Positions 17,528 through 25,634 of a stretch of 64,000 nt of DNA are shown here, in pieces. The stretch is from Paraburkholderia sp. GTDB taxonomy: Bacteria > Pseudomonadota > Gammaproteobacteria > Burkholderiales > Burkholderiaceae. The stretch spans positions 82,001 to 146,000 of the forward strand of contig NZ_JAPWKB010000019.1 of NCBI RefSeq assembly GCF_028283785.1, read 5' to 3'. The translations under genes were made by a program, and so were the position numbers. Each line of letters starts with the position of its first letter. Within the stretch, counting starts at the first letter, position 1. Below the pieces are notes generated by a model. It was not told the origin of the DNA, did no database searches, and worked only from the letters and a program-made list of their open reading frames with translations.

Positions 17528-17851
17528 ATGCGACAAATTTTTCTGCTGATCCTGCTGTTCATCGTCGGCCAGTGGCTCGTCAAGGGGCTGCGTCGTAACG
17601 ATGCCCGTACGGCGCAACGCAACGGCGCGGCTAACGACGCGCAGGCGAATCAAGGTGCGCGAGGCGCGGCCCCGGGTGCGCAAAAGCGCGCGTCCGGCTC
17701 GCCGCAACTCCCCGAGCCGATGATCCGTTGCGCCGAGTGCGGCGTGCACGCGCCGAAAAGCGATTCGATCGTGATCGCTGGGCAGCCGTTTTGCTGCACT
17801 GCGCACGCGCAACGTCACGCGTCGCGTCCGACCGGTCGCGACGCTCGATGA
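17528..17851 (+). CDS. PP0621-like small zinc-binding membrane protein
   Basis: A 107-residue protein with an N-terminal membrane anchor (residues 3-17, IFLLILLFIVGQWLV), a disordered Ala/Asn/Gly/Arg-rich linker, and a C-terminal cysteine cluster: a CAEC pair near residue 68 and a CC..H element near 92-97, which could bind one zinc. This layout matches the PP0621 family of uncharacterised proteins that commonly precede ampD. Its stop codon overlaps the ampD ATG by four bases (ATGA), which implies coupled translation. Confidence 0.75.
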   Translation: MRQIFLLILLFIVGQWLVKGLRRNDARTAQRNGAANDAQANQGARGAAPGAQKRASGSPQLPEPMIRCAECGVHAPKSDSIVIAGQPFCCTAHAQRHASRPTGRDAR

Positions 17852-18457
17852 GCGTCGTGCAGGACGGCCGCTTCGCCGTCGATGAAAACGGCTGGGTCGG
17901 GCACGCGCGGCACCTGCCGTCGCCGAATTGCGAGGCGCGTCCGGAAGGCGTCGCGCCGACGCTGATCGTCGTCCACAACATCAGCCTGCCGCCGGATCAA
18001 TTCGGCGGCAGCGCGATTGCCGAACTGTTCCAGAACCGTCTCGACTGCGATGCGCATCCGTACTACGACCGCGCATCTGCGCGGCGTGCGCGTGTCCGCG
18101 CATTTCGTGATCCATCGCGACGGCGCACTCGAACAGTTCGTGTCGTGCAACGCGCGTGCATGGCATGCGGGCGTATCGAATTTTTTCGGCCGCGAACGTT
18201 GCAACGATTTCTCGATCGGTATCGAGCTCGAAGGCAGCGACACGACGCCGTTCGAAGCCGCGCAATACGCGACGCTCGGCGCGCTCGTGAACGCGCTTGC
18301 CGCGCGTTATCCGGTGAGCGCGCTCGCCGGTCACGCCGACATCGCGCCGGGTCGCAAGACCGATCCCGGTCCGCACTTCGACTGGTCGCGTTTGCAACGC
18401 GATACCGCGCTCGCGAATCCTTTCTTTCCCTATCTGCACAATCCTTCAGCAGCCTGA
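17848..18457 (+). pseudogene. ampD: AmpD, 1,6-anhydro-N-acetylmuramyl-L-alanine amidase (frameshifted)
   Basis: This is an AmpD amidase, the cytoplasmic enzyme that strips peptides from anhydro-muropeptides during cell-wall recycling. The sequence is split over two frames. From the ATG at 17848 the first frame gives the N-terminal third, including TLIVVHNISLPPDQFGG with the zinc-binding histidine. Homology then continues in the +1 frame with HLRGVRVSAHFVIHRDG and the late GHADIAPGRKTDPGPHFDW, which carries the remaining zinc ligands. The switch is at 18070-18073, where CGCG separates codons GAC and CAT. Both halves are fully conserved, so the shift is recent or a sequencing insertion. If real, AmpD would be lost, which derepresses AmpC-type beta-lactamases in bacteria that have them. 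Confidence 0.8.
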
Positions 18458-18585
18458 GTCCCGCTCGCGGCAAGGGTCGCGGGCTGCGACAAATGTGCGC
18501 CAGGCCGCATTTCCCCGCCCGTATTGGCTTCGCGCTCTGTCAAGGCCGCGTGGCCAAATAAATCCGTTGATCCATCTCGTAATTT

Positions 18586-18631
18586 AACTATACTTGGTGC
18601 CGGAAACAGATTTCGGCACTACATATAGTGT
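18586..18631. promoter_or_regulatory. Twin NrdR-like boxes upstream of nrdA
   Basis: CACTACATATAGTG at 18617-18630 is a near-perfect palindrome that fits the NrdR box. A second, weaker copy, AACTATACTTGGTG, lies at 18586-18599. The start-to-start distance is exactly 31 bases, about three helical turns, which is the classic paired spacing for the repressor NrdR. The boxes are about 160 bases upstream of the nrdA ATG, in a gene-free segment (18458-18790) that should hold the nrdA promoter. Confidence 0.65.
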
Positions 18632-18790
18632 TTCAAGGCGGCGCCCGGCTCGACGAGCACGGCGCCGCACGCATTCCAGGCAACTAAAAAATCAATGCCT
18701 TCCGTACTTTCACGCTTGCGCGCGCGGCAGCGCAGCGATCGAACTAATCCGCGGTTTCTCCGCACATTATCAAGACCAGGAGCTTTGCAC

Positions 18791-21700
18791 ATGCAAACCA
18801 CCGACAACGTGACGACCCGGTTCGAGGGCGCTTCCACCGGCATGCCGTCCGGCAGCCAGGACGCTCAGGCACTCGCGCCGCAGGCAACCTTTGCTGACTA
18901 CAAGGTGATCCGCCGCAACGGCAGCGTGGTGTCGTTCGAGCCGTCGAAAATCGCGATCGCGGTGACCAAGGCATTTCTGGCCGTCAACGGCGGTCAGGGC
19001 GCAGCGTCGGCGCGTGTGCGCGAACTGGTCGAACAACTGACGCAAAGCGTCGTGCGCGCACTGCTGCGCAGCCGTCCGAACGGCGGCACGTTCCACATCG
19101 AAGATATCCAGGATCAGGTCGAACTCGCGCTGATGCGCGGCGGCGAACACAACGTCGCGCGTGCTTACGTGCTGTATCGCGAGAAGCGCTCGCAAGAGCG
19201 TCACCACGACGCGGAAGTGACGGGCGGCGCGCCGGGTCTGACCGTGACCGACAACGGTATCGTGCGTCCGCTGGACATGCAGGCGCTGCGCGGCATCGTC
19301 GAAGCCGCCTGCGCGAACCTCGGCGACGCCGTGAGCGCCGATCCGATCATCGCTGAAACGGTGAAGAACCTGTACGACGGCGTGCCGCTCACGCAGGTCT
19401 ACGACTCGGCCATTCTCGCTGCGCGCACGATGATCGAAAAAGACCCGGCTTACAGCCAGGTCACCGCTCGCATCCTGCTGCACACGATCCGCCGCGAAAT
19501 CCTCGAAGAAGAAGTCGCGCAAGGCGAAATGGGCCAGCGCTACGTCGAGTACTTCCCGCAATTCATCAAGAAGGGCGCGCAAGCCGGTCTGCTCGACGAC
19601 AAGCTGCTGCAGTTCGACCTGAAGCGCCTGGGCGCCGCGCTCGACGCGGATCGCGACCTGCAATTCGGTTACCTCGGCCTGCAAACGCTGTACGACCGCT
19701 ACTTCCTGCACATCGAAAACACCCGCATCGAAATGCCGCAGGCATTCTTTATGCGTGTCGCGATGGGTCTGTCGCTGAACGAGATCGACCGTGAAGCGCG
19801 TGCGATCGAGTTCTACAACGTGCTGTCGAGCTTCGACTTCATGTCGTCGACGCCCACGCTGTTCAACTCGGGCACCTGCCGCTCGCAACTGTCGTCGTGC
19901 TACCTGACCACGGTCGAGGACGATCTCGACGGCATCTACGAAGCGCTGAAGGAAAACGCGCTGCTGTCGAAATTCGCCGGCGGTCTGGGCAACGACTGGA
20001 CGCGCGTGCGTGCGCTCGGTTCGCACATCAAGGGCACCAACGGCAAGTCGCAAGGCGTCGTGCCGTTCCTGAAGGTCGTCAACGACACGGCAGTGGCCGT
20101 GAACCAGGGCGGCAAGCGCAAGGGCGCGGTGTGCGCGTACCTGGAAACGTGGCACCTGGACATCGAGGAATTCCTCGAGCTGCGCAAGAACACCGGTGAC
20201 GACCGTCGCCGTACGCACGACATGAACACGGCGAACTGGATTCCCGACCTGTTCATGAAGCGCGTGCACGAAGGCGGCGACTGGACGCTGTTCTCGCCGT
20301 CCACCTGCCCGGACCTGCACGACCTGTTCGGCGCACCGTTCGAAAAGGCTTACACCGCTTACGAAGACAAGGCAGCGCGCGGCGAGATCAAGCTGTTCAA
20401 GAAGATTCCGGCGGCGCAACTGTGGCGCAAGATGCTGGGCATGCTGTTCGAAACCGGCCATCCGTGGATCACGTTCAAGGATCCGTGCAACATCCGTTCG
20501 CCGCAGCAACACGTCGGCGTGGTGCACTCGTCGAACCTGTGCACGGAAATCACGCTGAACACCAGCGACACCGAAATCGCGGTGTGCAACCTGGGTTCCG
20601 TGAACCTGGTCGCTCACCTGAAGAAAGAAGCCGACGGTTCGCTGACGCTCGACCACGACAAGCTGAAGCGCACCATCAGCGTCGCGATGCGGATGCTCGA
20701 CAACGTGATCGACATCAACTACTACGCGGTCGCCAAGGCACGTAACTCGAACCTGAAGCACCGTCCGGTCGGCATGGGCATCATGGGCTTCCAGGACTGC
20801 CTGCATCTGCTGCGCACGCCGTACGCGTCGGACGAAGCGGTCAAGTTCGCCGATACGTCGATGGAAGCGGTCTGCTACTACGCGTACTACGCGTCGACGG
20901 AACTGGCGCAAGAGCGCGGCCGTTACTCCAGCTACCGTGGTTCGCTGTGGGATCGCGGCATCCTCCCGCAAGACACGTTGAAGCTGCTGGAAGAAGCGCG
21001 CGGCGGTTACGTCGAAGTCGACACCAGCGAATCGATGGACTGGACCGAACTGCGTTCCCGCATTGCAACGTACGGGATGCGCAACTCGAACTGCGTGGCG
21101 ATTGCACCGACCGCAACGATCTCGAACATCATCGGCGTGTCCGCGTGTATCGAGCCGACGTTCCAGAACCTGTACGTGAAGTCGAACCTGTCGGGCGAAT
21201 TCACGGTGGTCAACGACTACCTGGTGCGCGACCTGAAGGCACGCGGTTTGTGGGACGAAGTGATGGTCGCCGACCTGAAGTACTTCGACGGCACGCTGTC
21301 GCGCATCGACCGCATCCCGGCCGACCTCCGCGCGATCTACGCGACGGCGTTCGAACTCGACGCGAAGTGGGTGGTCGAAGCGGCCTCGCGTCGTCAGAAG
21401 TGGATCGATCAGGCGCAGTCGCTGAACATCTACATGGGCGGCGCGTCGGGCAAGAAGCTCGACGAGGTTTACAAGCTTGCATGGTTGCGCGGTCTGAAGA
21501 CCACGTACTACCTCCGCACGATGGCGGCAACGCACGTCGAGAAGTCGACGGTGGCACACGGCGCGCTGAACGCGGTGAGCTCGGGCGGCGGCGAAGGTTC
21601 GGGCGGTGCAGCAGGCGGCTTCGGCGGCGGCGCGTCGTCGAACGGCGGCGCGAACGGCGGCTATCAGGCAGCCGCTCAGGCAGCACCGGCAGTCGCAGCA

Positions 21701-21793
21701 GCGTCGGTCGCGGAGCAGCCGGAAGCGGAAGGTCCGGTCTGCATGATGCGTCCGGGCGATGCGGGTTTCGACGAATGCGAGGCTTGCCAGTAA
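18791..21793 (+). CDS. nrdA: Ribonucleoside-diphosphate reductase, alpha subunit (class Ia)
   Basis: A 1000-residue class Ia ribonucleotide reductase large subunit, reducing ribonucleoside diphosphates with NrdB. The N-terminal ATP-cone is seen in YKVIRRNGSVVSFEPSKIA near residues 37-55. The catalytic barrel includes NSGTCRSQLSSCYL and the SNLCTEI segment. The C-terminal redox tail ends in CEACQ. Before that tail lies an unusually long Gly/Ser/Asn/Ala-rich linker of about 60 residues. The start at 18791 has AGGAGC upstream; an earlier in-frame ATG at 18695 adds only an arginine-rich stretch. Regulation by NrdR is suggested by the boxes at 18586-18631. Confidence 0.96.
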   Translation: MQTTDNVTTRFEGASTGMPSGSQDAQALAPQATFADYKVIRRNGSVVSFEPSKIAIAVTKAFLAVNGGQGAASARVRELVEQLTQSVVRALLRSRPNGGTFHIEDIQDQVELALMRGGEHNVARAYVLYREKRSQERHHDAEVTGGAPGLTVTDNGIVRPLDMQALRGIVEAACANLGDAVSADPIIAETVKNLYDGVPLTQVYDSAILAARTMIEKDPAYSQVTARILLHTIRREILEEEVAQGEMGQRYVEYFPQFIKKGAQAGLLDDKLLQFDLKRLGAALDADRDLQFGYLGLQTLYDRYFLHIENTRIEMPQAFFMRVAMGLSLNEIDREARAIEFYNVLSSFDFMSSTPTLFNSGTCRSQLSSCYLTTVEDDLDGIYEALKENALLSKFAGGLGNDWTRVRALGSHIKGTNGKSQGVVPFLKVVNDTAVAVNQGGKRKGAVCAYLETWHLDIEEFLELRKNTGDDRRRTHDMNTANWIPDLFMKRVHEGGDWTLFSPSTCPDLHDLFGAPFEKAYTAYEDKAARGEIKLFKKIPAAQLWRKMLGMLFETGHPWITFKDPCNIRSPQQHVGVVHSSNLCTEITLNTSDTEIAVCNLGSVNLVAHLKKEADGSLTLDHDKLKRTISVAMRMLDNVIDINYYAVAKARNSNLKHRPVGMGIMGFQDCLHLLRTPYASDEAVKFADTSMEAVCYYAYYASTELAQERGRYSSYRGSLWDRGILPQDTLKLLEEARGGYVEVDTSESMDWTELRSRIATYGMRNSNCVAIAPTATISNIIGVSACIEPTFQNLYVKSNLSGEFTVVNDYLVRDLKARGLWDEVMVADLKYFDGTLSRIDRIPADLRAIYATAFELDAKWVVEAASRRQKWIDQAQSLNIYMGGASGKKLDEVYKLAWLRGLKTTYYLRTMAATHVEKSTVAHGALNAVSSGGGEGSGGAAGGFGGGASSNGGANGGYQAAAQAAPAVAAASVAEQPEAEGPVCMMRPGDAGFDECEACQ

Positions 21794-21859
21794 CCCGGCA
21801 GCGCAACACCGCAGCGTCGCCGCTTCGTCTCGCAACAGGATAAAGACGGGGTACGGGGA

Positions 21860-21889
21860 GCGGACAGTAGTCGACCGGTAACTGTCCGC
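21860..21889 (+). repeat. Inverted repeat after nrdA
   Basis: GCGGACAGT at 21860-21868 pairs perfectly with ACTGTCCGC at 21881-21889 around a 12-base loop. There is no T-run, so it is not a standard intrinsic terminator; it may slow 3' exonucleases or mark the nrdA mRNA end. Confidence 0.6.
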
Positions 21890-21921
21890 GCGCAGTAGCA
21901 GCAGGAGATAAGAAGAAGGAT

Positions 21922-21957
21922 GGTGAGTGCAGCACGCAGCATGCCGCTGCACTCACC
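21922..21957 (+). repeat. Twelve-base-pair hairpin in the nrdA-nrdB spacer
   Basis: GGTGAGTGCAGC at 21922-21933 is the exact reverse complement of GCTGCACTCACC at 21946-21957, with a 12-base loop. No T-run follows. The perfect 12-bp stem is very unlikely by chance and suggests an RNA structure or a protein-binding palindrome. Confidence 0.65.
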
Positions 21958-22349
21958 GTACCTCTCACGCGACGATCGCCGCAACGTGATCGCTTCATCG
22001 CACGACGCGACACAGGTACGCAGCACACGCATCACCGGCCAGGCGGTCCGCACTTTCTTCACCGCGCTCTCTCGAAACGTTGAACTTCGACTCGCTCGCG
22101 CTGACGAAAAGGCAACGGCAACACATTCGCAACGACACATGAAGCTCACGCAAAACGTACGCGCAGCGTATGCAGTAGCAGAGCTTCGACGTGCATCGAA
22201 TCACGACGACGCGATGCATGTTCGATACAGCGAAGCACCTCTTCAACACATCAGCCGATCGCTTCTCACGAAGCATCACGCAACATGGCTCTCACAGTCT
22301 GTTGAACAAAGTGTTGTATGAAGGTGGCAACGCGAATCGAAAACAAGAT

Positions 22350-22384
22350 TTTTCGTGAGCAAACTCTTTTAACGCTCACGAAAA
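22350..22384 (+). repeat. Hairpin just upstream of nrdB
   Basis: TTTTCGTGAGC at 22350-22360 is the exact reverse complement of GCTCACGAAAA at 22374-22384, around an AT-rich 13-base loop. It ends 36 bases before the nrdB ATG, so it would fold in the nrdB leader or serve as an operator. It is not followed by a T-run. Confidence 0.6.
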
Positions 22385-22420
22385 GATGGTACAAACCGAT
22401 CTAAATTGATGGTGACATTT

Positions 22421-23623
22421 ATGCTCAACTGGGATGACGAGATCACTGCCGTAACACCGTCGAGCGCTTCGCAACAAAACGTGTTGCGCGACGCTGCGGT
22501 TTCGGCTGGCGGAGTACTCTCCACTCACCAGGCGCCTTCGGCTCAAAACATTTTCGCTGCCGACTTCGCAGTGCCTGCACCGGCTGCTCCGGTTGCATCC
22601 ACCGAAGCGCGCGTGAACGTTGCCGACAAGCGCATCATCAACGGCCAGACTGACGTCAATCAGCTGGTGCCGTTCAAATACAAATGGGCGTGGGAAAAGT
22701 ATCTGGCTGGTTGCGCCAACCACTGGATGCCGCAAGAAGTGAACATGTCCCGCGACATCGCGCTGTGGAAAGACCCGAACGGGCTGACCGAAGACGAGCG
22801 CCGCATCGTCAAGCGCAACCTCGGTTTCTTCGTGACCGCAGATTCGCTGGCCGCCAACAACATCGTGCTGGGCACCTATCGCCACATCACGGCGCCCGAA
22901 TGCCGCCAGTTCCTGCTGCGCCAGGCGTTCGAAGAAGCGATCCACACGCACGCATACCAGTACATCGTCGAATCGCTGGGTCTCGACGAGGGTGAAATCT
23001 TCAACGCCTATCACGAGGTCAAGTCGATCCGTGAGAAAGACGAATTCCTGATTCCGTACATCAACGTGCTGACCGATCCGGGTTTCAAGACCGGCACGCT
23101 TGAGACCGACCAGACGCTGCTGCGCTCGCTGATCGTGTTCGCATGTGTGATGGAAGGCCTGTTCTTCTACGTCGGCTTTACACAAATCCTGGCGCTTGGC
23201 CGCCAGAACAAGATGACCGGCGCGGCGGAACAGTATCAATACATCTTGCGCGACGAGTCGATGCACTGCAATTTCGGCATCGACCTGATCAACCAGATCA
23301 AGCTCGAAAATCCGCAGCTGTGGACCGCTGAGTTCCGCGCGGAAATCCGCGACATCTTCAAAGAGGCCGTGGAGCTGGAATATCGGTACGCAGAAGATAC
23401 GATGCCGCGCGGGGTGCTCGGCCTCAATGCGTCGATGTTCAAGAGCTATCTGCGCTTCATCTGCAACCGCCGTTGCCAGCAGATCGGTCTCGATCCGCTG
23501 TACCCGAACGAGGAAAACCCGTTCCCGTGGATGAGCGAAATGATCGACTTGAAGAAGGAACGCAACTTCTTCGAGACGCGCGTAATTGAATATCAGACGG
23601 GCGGCGCGCTGACCTGGGAATGA
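22421..23623 (+). CDS. nrdB: Ribonucleoside-diphosphate reductase, beta subunit (class Ia)
   Basis: A 400-residue R2 subunit that houses the diiron-tyrosyl radical centre used by NrdA. Metal-ligand regions are visible in the EAIHTHAYQYIVESLG segment and in the later YILRDESMHCNFGIDLINQI helix. The start MLNWDDEITAVTPSS at 22421 follows GGTGA; five further residues could be added from a TTG at 22406. The first 60 residues are Ala/Pro/Val-rich and variable, as in related betaproteobacterial NrdB. It is separated from nrdA by an unusually long spacer. Confidence 0.96.
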   Translation: MLNWDDEITAVTPSSASQQNVLRDAAVSAGGVLSTHQAPSAQNIFAADFAVPAPAAPVASTEARVNVADKRIINGQTDVNQLVPFKYKWAWEKYLAGCANHWMPQEVNMSRDIALWKDPNGLTEDERRIVKRNLGFFVTADSLAANNIVLGTYRHITAPECRQFLLRQAFEEAIHTHAYQYIVESLGLDEGEIFNAYHEVKSIREKDEFLIPYINVLTDPGFKTGTLETDQTLLRSLIVFACVMEGLFFYVGFTQILALGRQNKMTGAAEQYQYILRDESMHCNFGIDLINQIKLENPQLWTAEFRAEIRDIFKEAVELEYRYAEDTMPRGVLGLNASMFKSYLRFICNRRCQQIGLDPLYPNEENPFPWMSEMIDLKKERNFFETRVIEYQTGGALTWE

Positions 23624-24067
23624 CCCTGAGCGTGTTGCACGTCACATCATTTTTGATGGGGATGCCGCCGGCTTCGGCCGCGGCGGAATTGGTTAGGAGC
23701 TTAAACGCCTGATGCAAAGCGTGTCCGGTGCGCCGCGTGGCTTCGCGGTCCACATACATGACAGACCCTTTGCGTGCCCTTCAGTGGGTTGGGCAAACTT
23801 CCCCCCGGAAAATGCCGCTGGCCGGATGGCCGGCGGCACGATCAAGCGATTGCCGGCGTCGAGATCCGACGCCGACTGGATTTGGCGCGCGGTGCCCGAT
23901 GGCACGGCGCGCCTTGCCGTATTCATTAGCGTAAGCGCGCAGCACCTGCGTACGCCGATGAATAGCCCGCTTCGTAGCGCGCGCCCTGAGAAGCGTCTGC
24001 GAGAAGCGGGTTTTGACGAAGGGTGTAGTTTGAACTGACTCTCATCTGAAACCTGAAGGAGCACAAC
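23624..24067. other. Gene-free stretch between nrdB and the H1-like gene
   Basis: About 440 bases. An imperfect GC-rich hairpin near 23665-23686 (CCGCCGGC, TTCG loop, GCCGCGGCGG) may end nrdB transcription. The only open frame of note (23712-24038) shows no protein features. The promoter of the H1-like gene presumably lies toward the right end. Confidence 0.4.
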
Positions 24068-24847
24068 ATGGCAACTGCCAAGAAAAAACCTGTCGCCAAG
24101 AAGGCAGCAGCAGTGAAGAAGGTCGCACCGGCCAAGAAAGCAGCACCGGCCAAGAAGGTTGCAGCGAAGAAAGTTGCAGTGAAGAAGGTTGCTGCAAAGA
24201 AAGTCGCAGTGAAGAAGGTTGCAGCGAAGAAGGCAGCGCCGGCGAAGAAAGCAGCACCGGCGAAGAAGGTTGCAGCCAAGAAAGTCGCAGTGAAGAAGGT
24301 TGCGGCGAAGAAGGCAGCACCGGCCAAGAAAGCAGCACCGGCGAAGAAAGTTGCAGCCAAGAAGGTTGCAGTGAAGAAGGTTGCAGCGAAGAAGGCAGCG
24401 CCGGCCAAGAAGGCAGCAGCGAAGAAGGCTGCACCGGCGAAGAAGGCAGCGGCGAAGAAGGCTGCACCGGCGAAGAAGGCAGCGGCGAAGAAGGCTGCGC
24501 CTGCGAAGAAGGCCGCCGCGAAGAAGGCGCCTGCTGCTAAAAAGGCCCCTGCTGCCAAGAAGGCTCCGGCGGCTGCGAAGAAGGCTGCCGCGAAGAAGGC
24601 TGCGCCTGCTGCGAAGAAGGCTGCTGCTGCACCGGCTGCCGCTCCGGCACCGGCCGCATCGGCACCGGCACCGGCCAAGAAGGCTGCTGCACCGGCCAAG
24701 AAGGCTGCGCCTGCGAAGAAGGCTGTTGCGAAGAAAGCTGCACCGGCTCCGGCTGCTCCCGCTGCATCGAGCGCACCGGCAGCAACGGTGAAGACCGCGT
24801 TGAATCCGGCTGCAGCATGGCCGTTCCCGACCGGCAGCCGTCCGTAA
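24068..24847 (+). CDS. Histone H1-like, lysine/alanine-rich DNA-binding protein
   Basis: A 259-residue protein made almost entirely of Lys, Ala, Pro and Val, in repeats of the types VAAKK, VAVKK and AAPAKK, like the C-terminal tails of histone H1 and the bacterial HctB/AlgP/BpH1 proteins, which bind DNA nonspecifically. A 27-residue (81-base) unit beginning VAAKKVAVKK is repeated about three times between residues 31 and 120, then shorter AAAKKAAPAKK units follow, then an Ala/Pro segment and a short unique tail ending WPFPTGSRP. An AAGGAG box precedes the ATG at 24068. Copy number of the repeats is probably variable between strains, and assembly of this region deserves care. Confidence 0.88.
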   Translation: MATAKKKPVAKKAAAVKKVAPAKKAAPAKKVAAKKVAVKKVAAKKVAVKKVAAKKAAPAKKAAPAKKVAAKKVAVKKVAAKKAAPAKKAAPAKKVAAKKVAVKKVAAKKAAPAKKAAAKKAAPAKKAAAKKAAPAKKAAAKKAAPAKKAAAKKAPAAKKAPAAKKAPAAAKKAAAKKAAPAAKKAAAAPAAAPAPAASAPAPAKKAAAPAKKAAPAKKAVAKKAAPAPAAPAASSAPAATVKTALNPAAAWPFPTGSRP

Positions 24848-24914
24848 CAATCTGATGCAGTGAATCAGACACATCGCGATGTGTCCGTCGGTTGAGTAGT
24901 ACCTACTCAATCAG

Positions 24915-24952
24915 ATCCCGTCGACCGGCTTGCCGGCGGCGGGATTTTTTTT
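24915..24952 (+). terminator. Rho-independent terminator after the H1-like gene
   Basis: A 15-base imperfect stem (from ATCCCG at 24915 to CGGGAT at 24945, one mismatch and one G-T pair) is followed by eight T residues. Confidence 0.85.
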
Positions 24953-24987
24953 CGTCTGCGCATCCGGCGCGTTCACGATGCACAGAC

Positions 24988-25023
24988 GAAAAAAAACGCA
25001 TGCACAGGGGAGCGCATGCGTTT
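24988..25023 (-). terminator. Terminator for the minus-strand glycine-zipper lipoprotein gene
   Basis: AACGCATGC and GCATGCGTT around a short loop, with a run of eight A residues at its left edge, which is a U-tract on the minus strand. It lies about 100 bases past the stop codon of the gene at 25126. Confidence 0.75.
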
Positions 25024-25125
25024 CGAGGTCAGCCGTTGCGCCAGAGGCGCTTCGGCTGTGGGGAAAGCGGGAGGCCGTTAGCGTGTGCCTGTGTGCCTGT
25101 CTGTTCGCCCGGTTGCCTGAATGCG

Positions 25126-25602
25126 TTAGTGCGTCACGCGGGTCACGCCGCCGCTCGACAGCAGGCGTACGCGGTCGCCGGCACGGAAAATCTCGCCGGT
25201 GGCGCTCTGCGTGATGGCGCGCAAATCGCCGTTGTCCAGACGCACGGTGATCTCGAGGCCGTCGCGATTGGCGGCGCCGTTTTCGATCGAGTTACCGGCG
25301 ATCGCGCCGGCCAGGCCACCAATGATGCCCGTGACGATCGAGCCGCGACCGCCGCCGAGCGCGCTGCCGGCCACCGCGCCGAGTGCGCCGCCGCCGATCG
25401 CGCCGAGGCCGCTAGGCTGGCCGTTGTTCGTGCTGATCTTCACCGCACGCACGCTGTCGACCGTGCCCATGCGGACCGTTTCTTCGCGCTGTGCCTGCGA
25501 GGCCGTGTAGACGTCGGCGGAGCTGCTGTTGTACGCGCAGCCCGACATCGCGAGCGAACTGACCACCAGCGCGGCCACGACGAAGCGACTCATTGTTTTC
25601 AT
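25126..25602 (-). CDS. Glycine-zipper outer membrane lipoprotein (SlyB/PcP-like)
   Basis: A 158-residue lipoprotein. The signal peptide ends in the lipobox LAMSGC, with the cysteine at about residue 22. The middle holds a glycine-zipper pair of membrane-associated segments (GLGAIGGGALGAVAGSALGGG and the following IVTGIIGGLAGAIAGN), and the C-terminal part with EITVRLDNGDLRAITQ is typical of the SlyB/17-kDa antigen group. These proteins sit in the outer membrane and support envelope integrity. GGAG lies eight bases before the ATG at 25602, deciding for this start rather than the next Met at codon 4. Confidence 0.88.
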   Translation of the reverse strand: MKTMSRFVVAALVVSSLAMSGCAYNSSSADVYTASQAQREETVRMGTVDSVRAVKISTNNGQPSGLGAIGGGALGAVAGSALGGGRGSIVTGIIGGLAGAIAGNSIENGAANRDGLEITVRLDNGDLRAITQSATGEIFRAGDRVRLLSSGGVTRVTH

Positions 25603-25634
25603 ACCCAGTACTCCAATTAACTCGGTCTACGGTA

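Larger units (their letters stand above)
21794..22420. other. Structured intergenic region between nrdA and nrdB
   Basis: A 627-base spacer that splits what is usually a tight nrdAB pair. It holds three clean inverted repeats (described separately). A 133-codon open frame at 21920-22321 has no recognisable domain, hydrophobic pattern or good ribosome binding site, so I do not call it a gene. Long runs of CACG/ACGC-type words give it a composition unlike the coding regions on either side. nrdB may therefore be transcribed from its own promoter. Confidence 0.5.

Noticed and set aside
18770..21952. A 1060-codon open frame on the minus strand opposite nrdA
   Set aside because: It mirrors the codon pattern of nrdA, is rich in Arg/His/Val, and has no family features; nrdA is unambiguous on the other strand.
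21920..22321. A 133-codon open frame between nrdA and nrdB
   Set aside because: No ribosome binding site, domain or recognisable composition of a real protein; its start lies inside the 12-bp hairpin.
23926..24699. A long alanine/phenylalanine-rich frame on the minus strand opposite the H1-like gene
   Set aside because: It is the direct complement of a Lys/Ala repeat (AAG codons become Phe/Leu codons); the plus-strand frame has the start, ribosome binding site and family resemblance.
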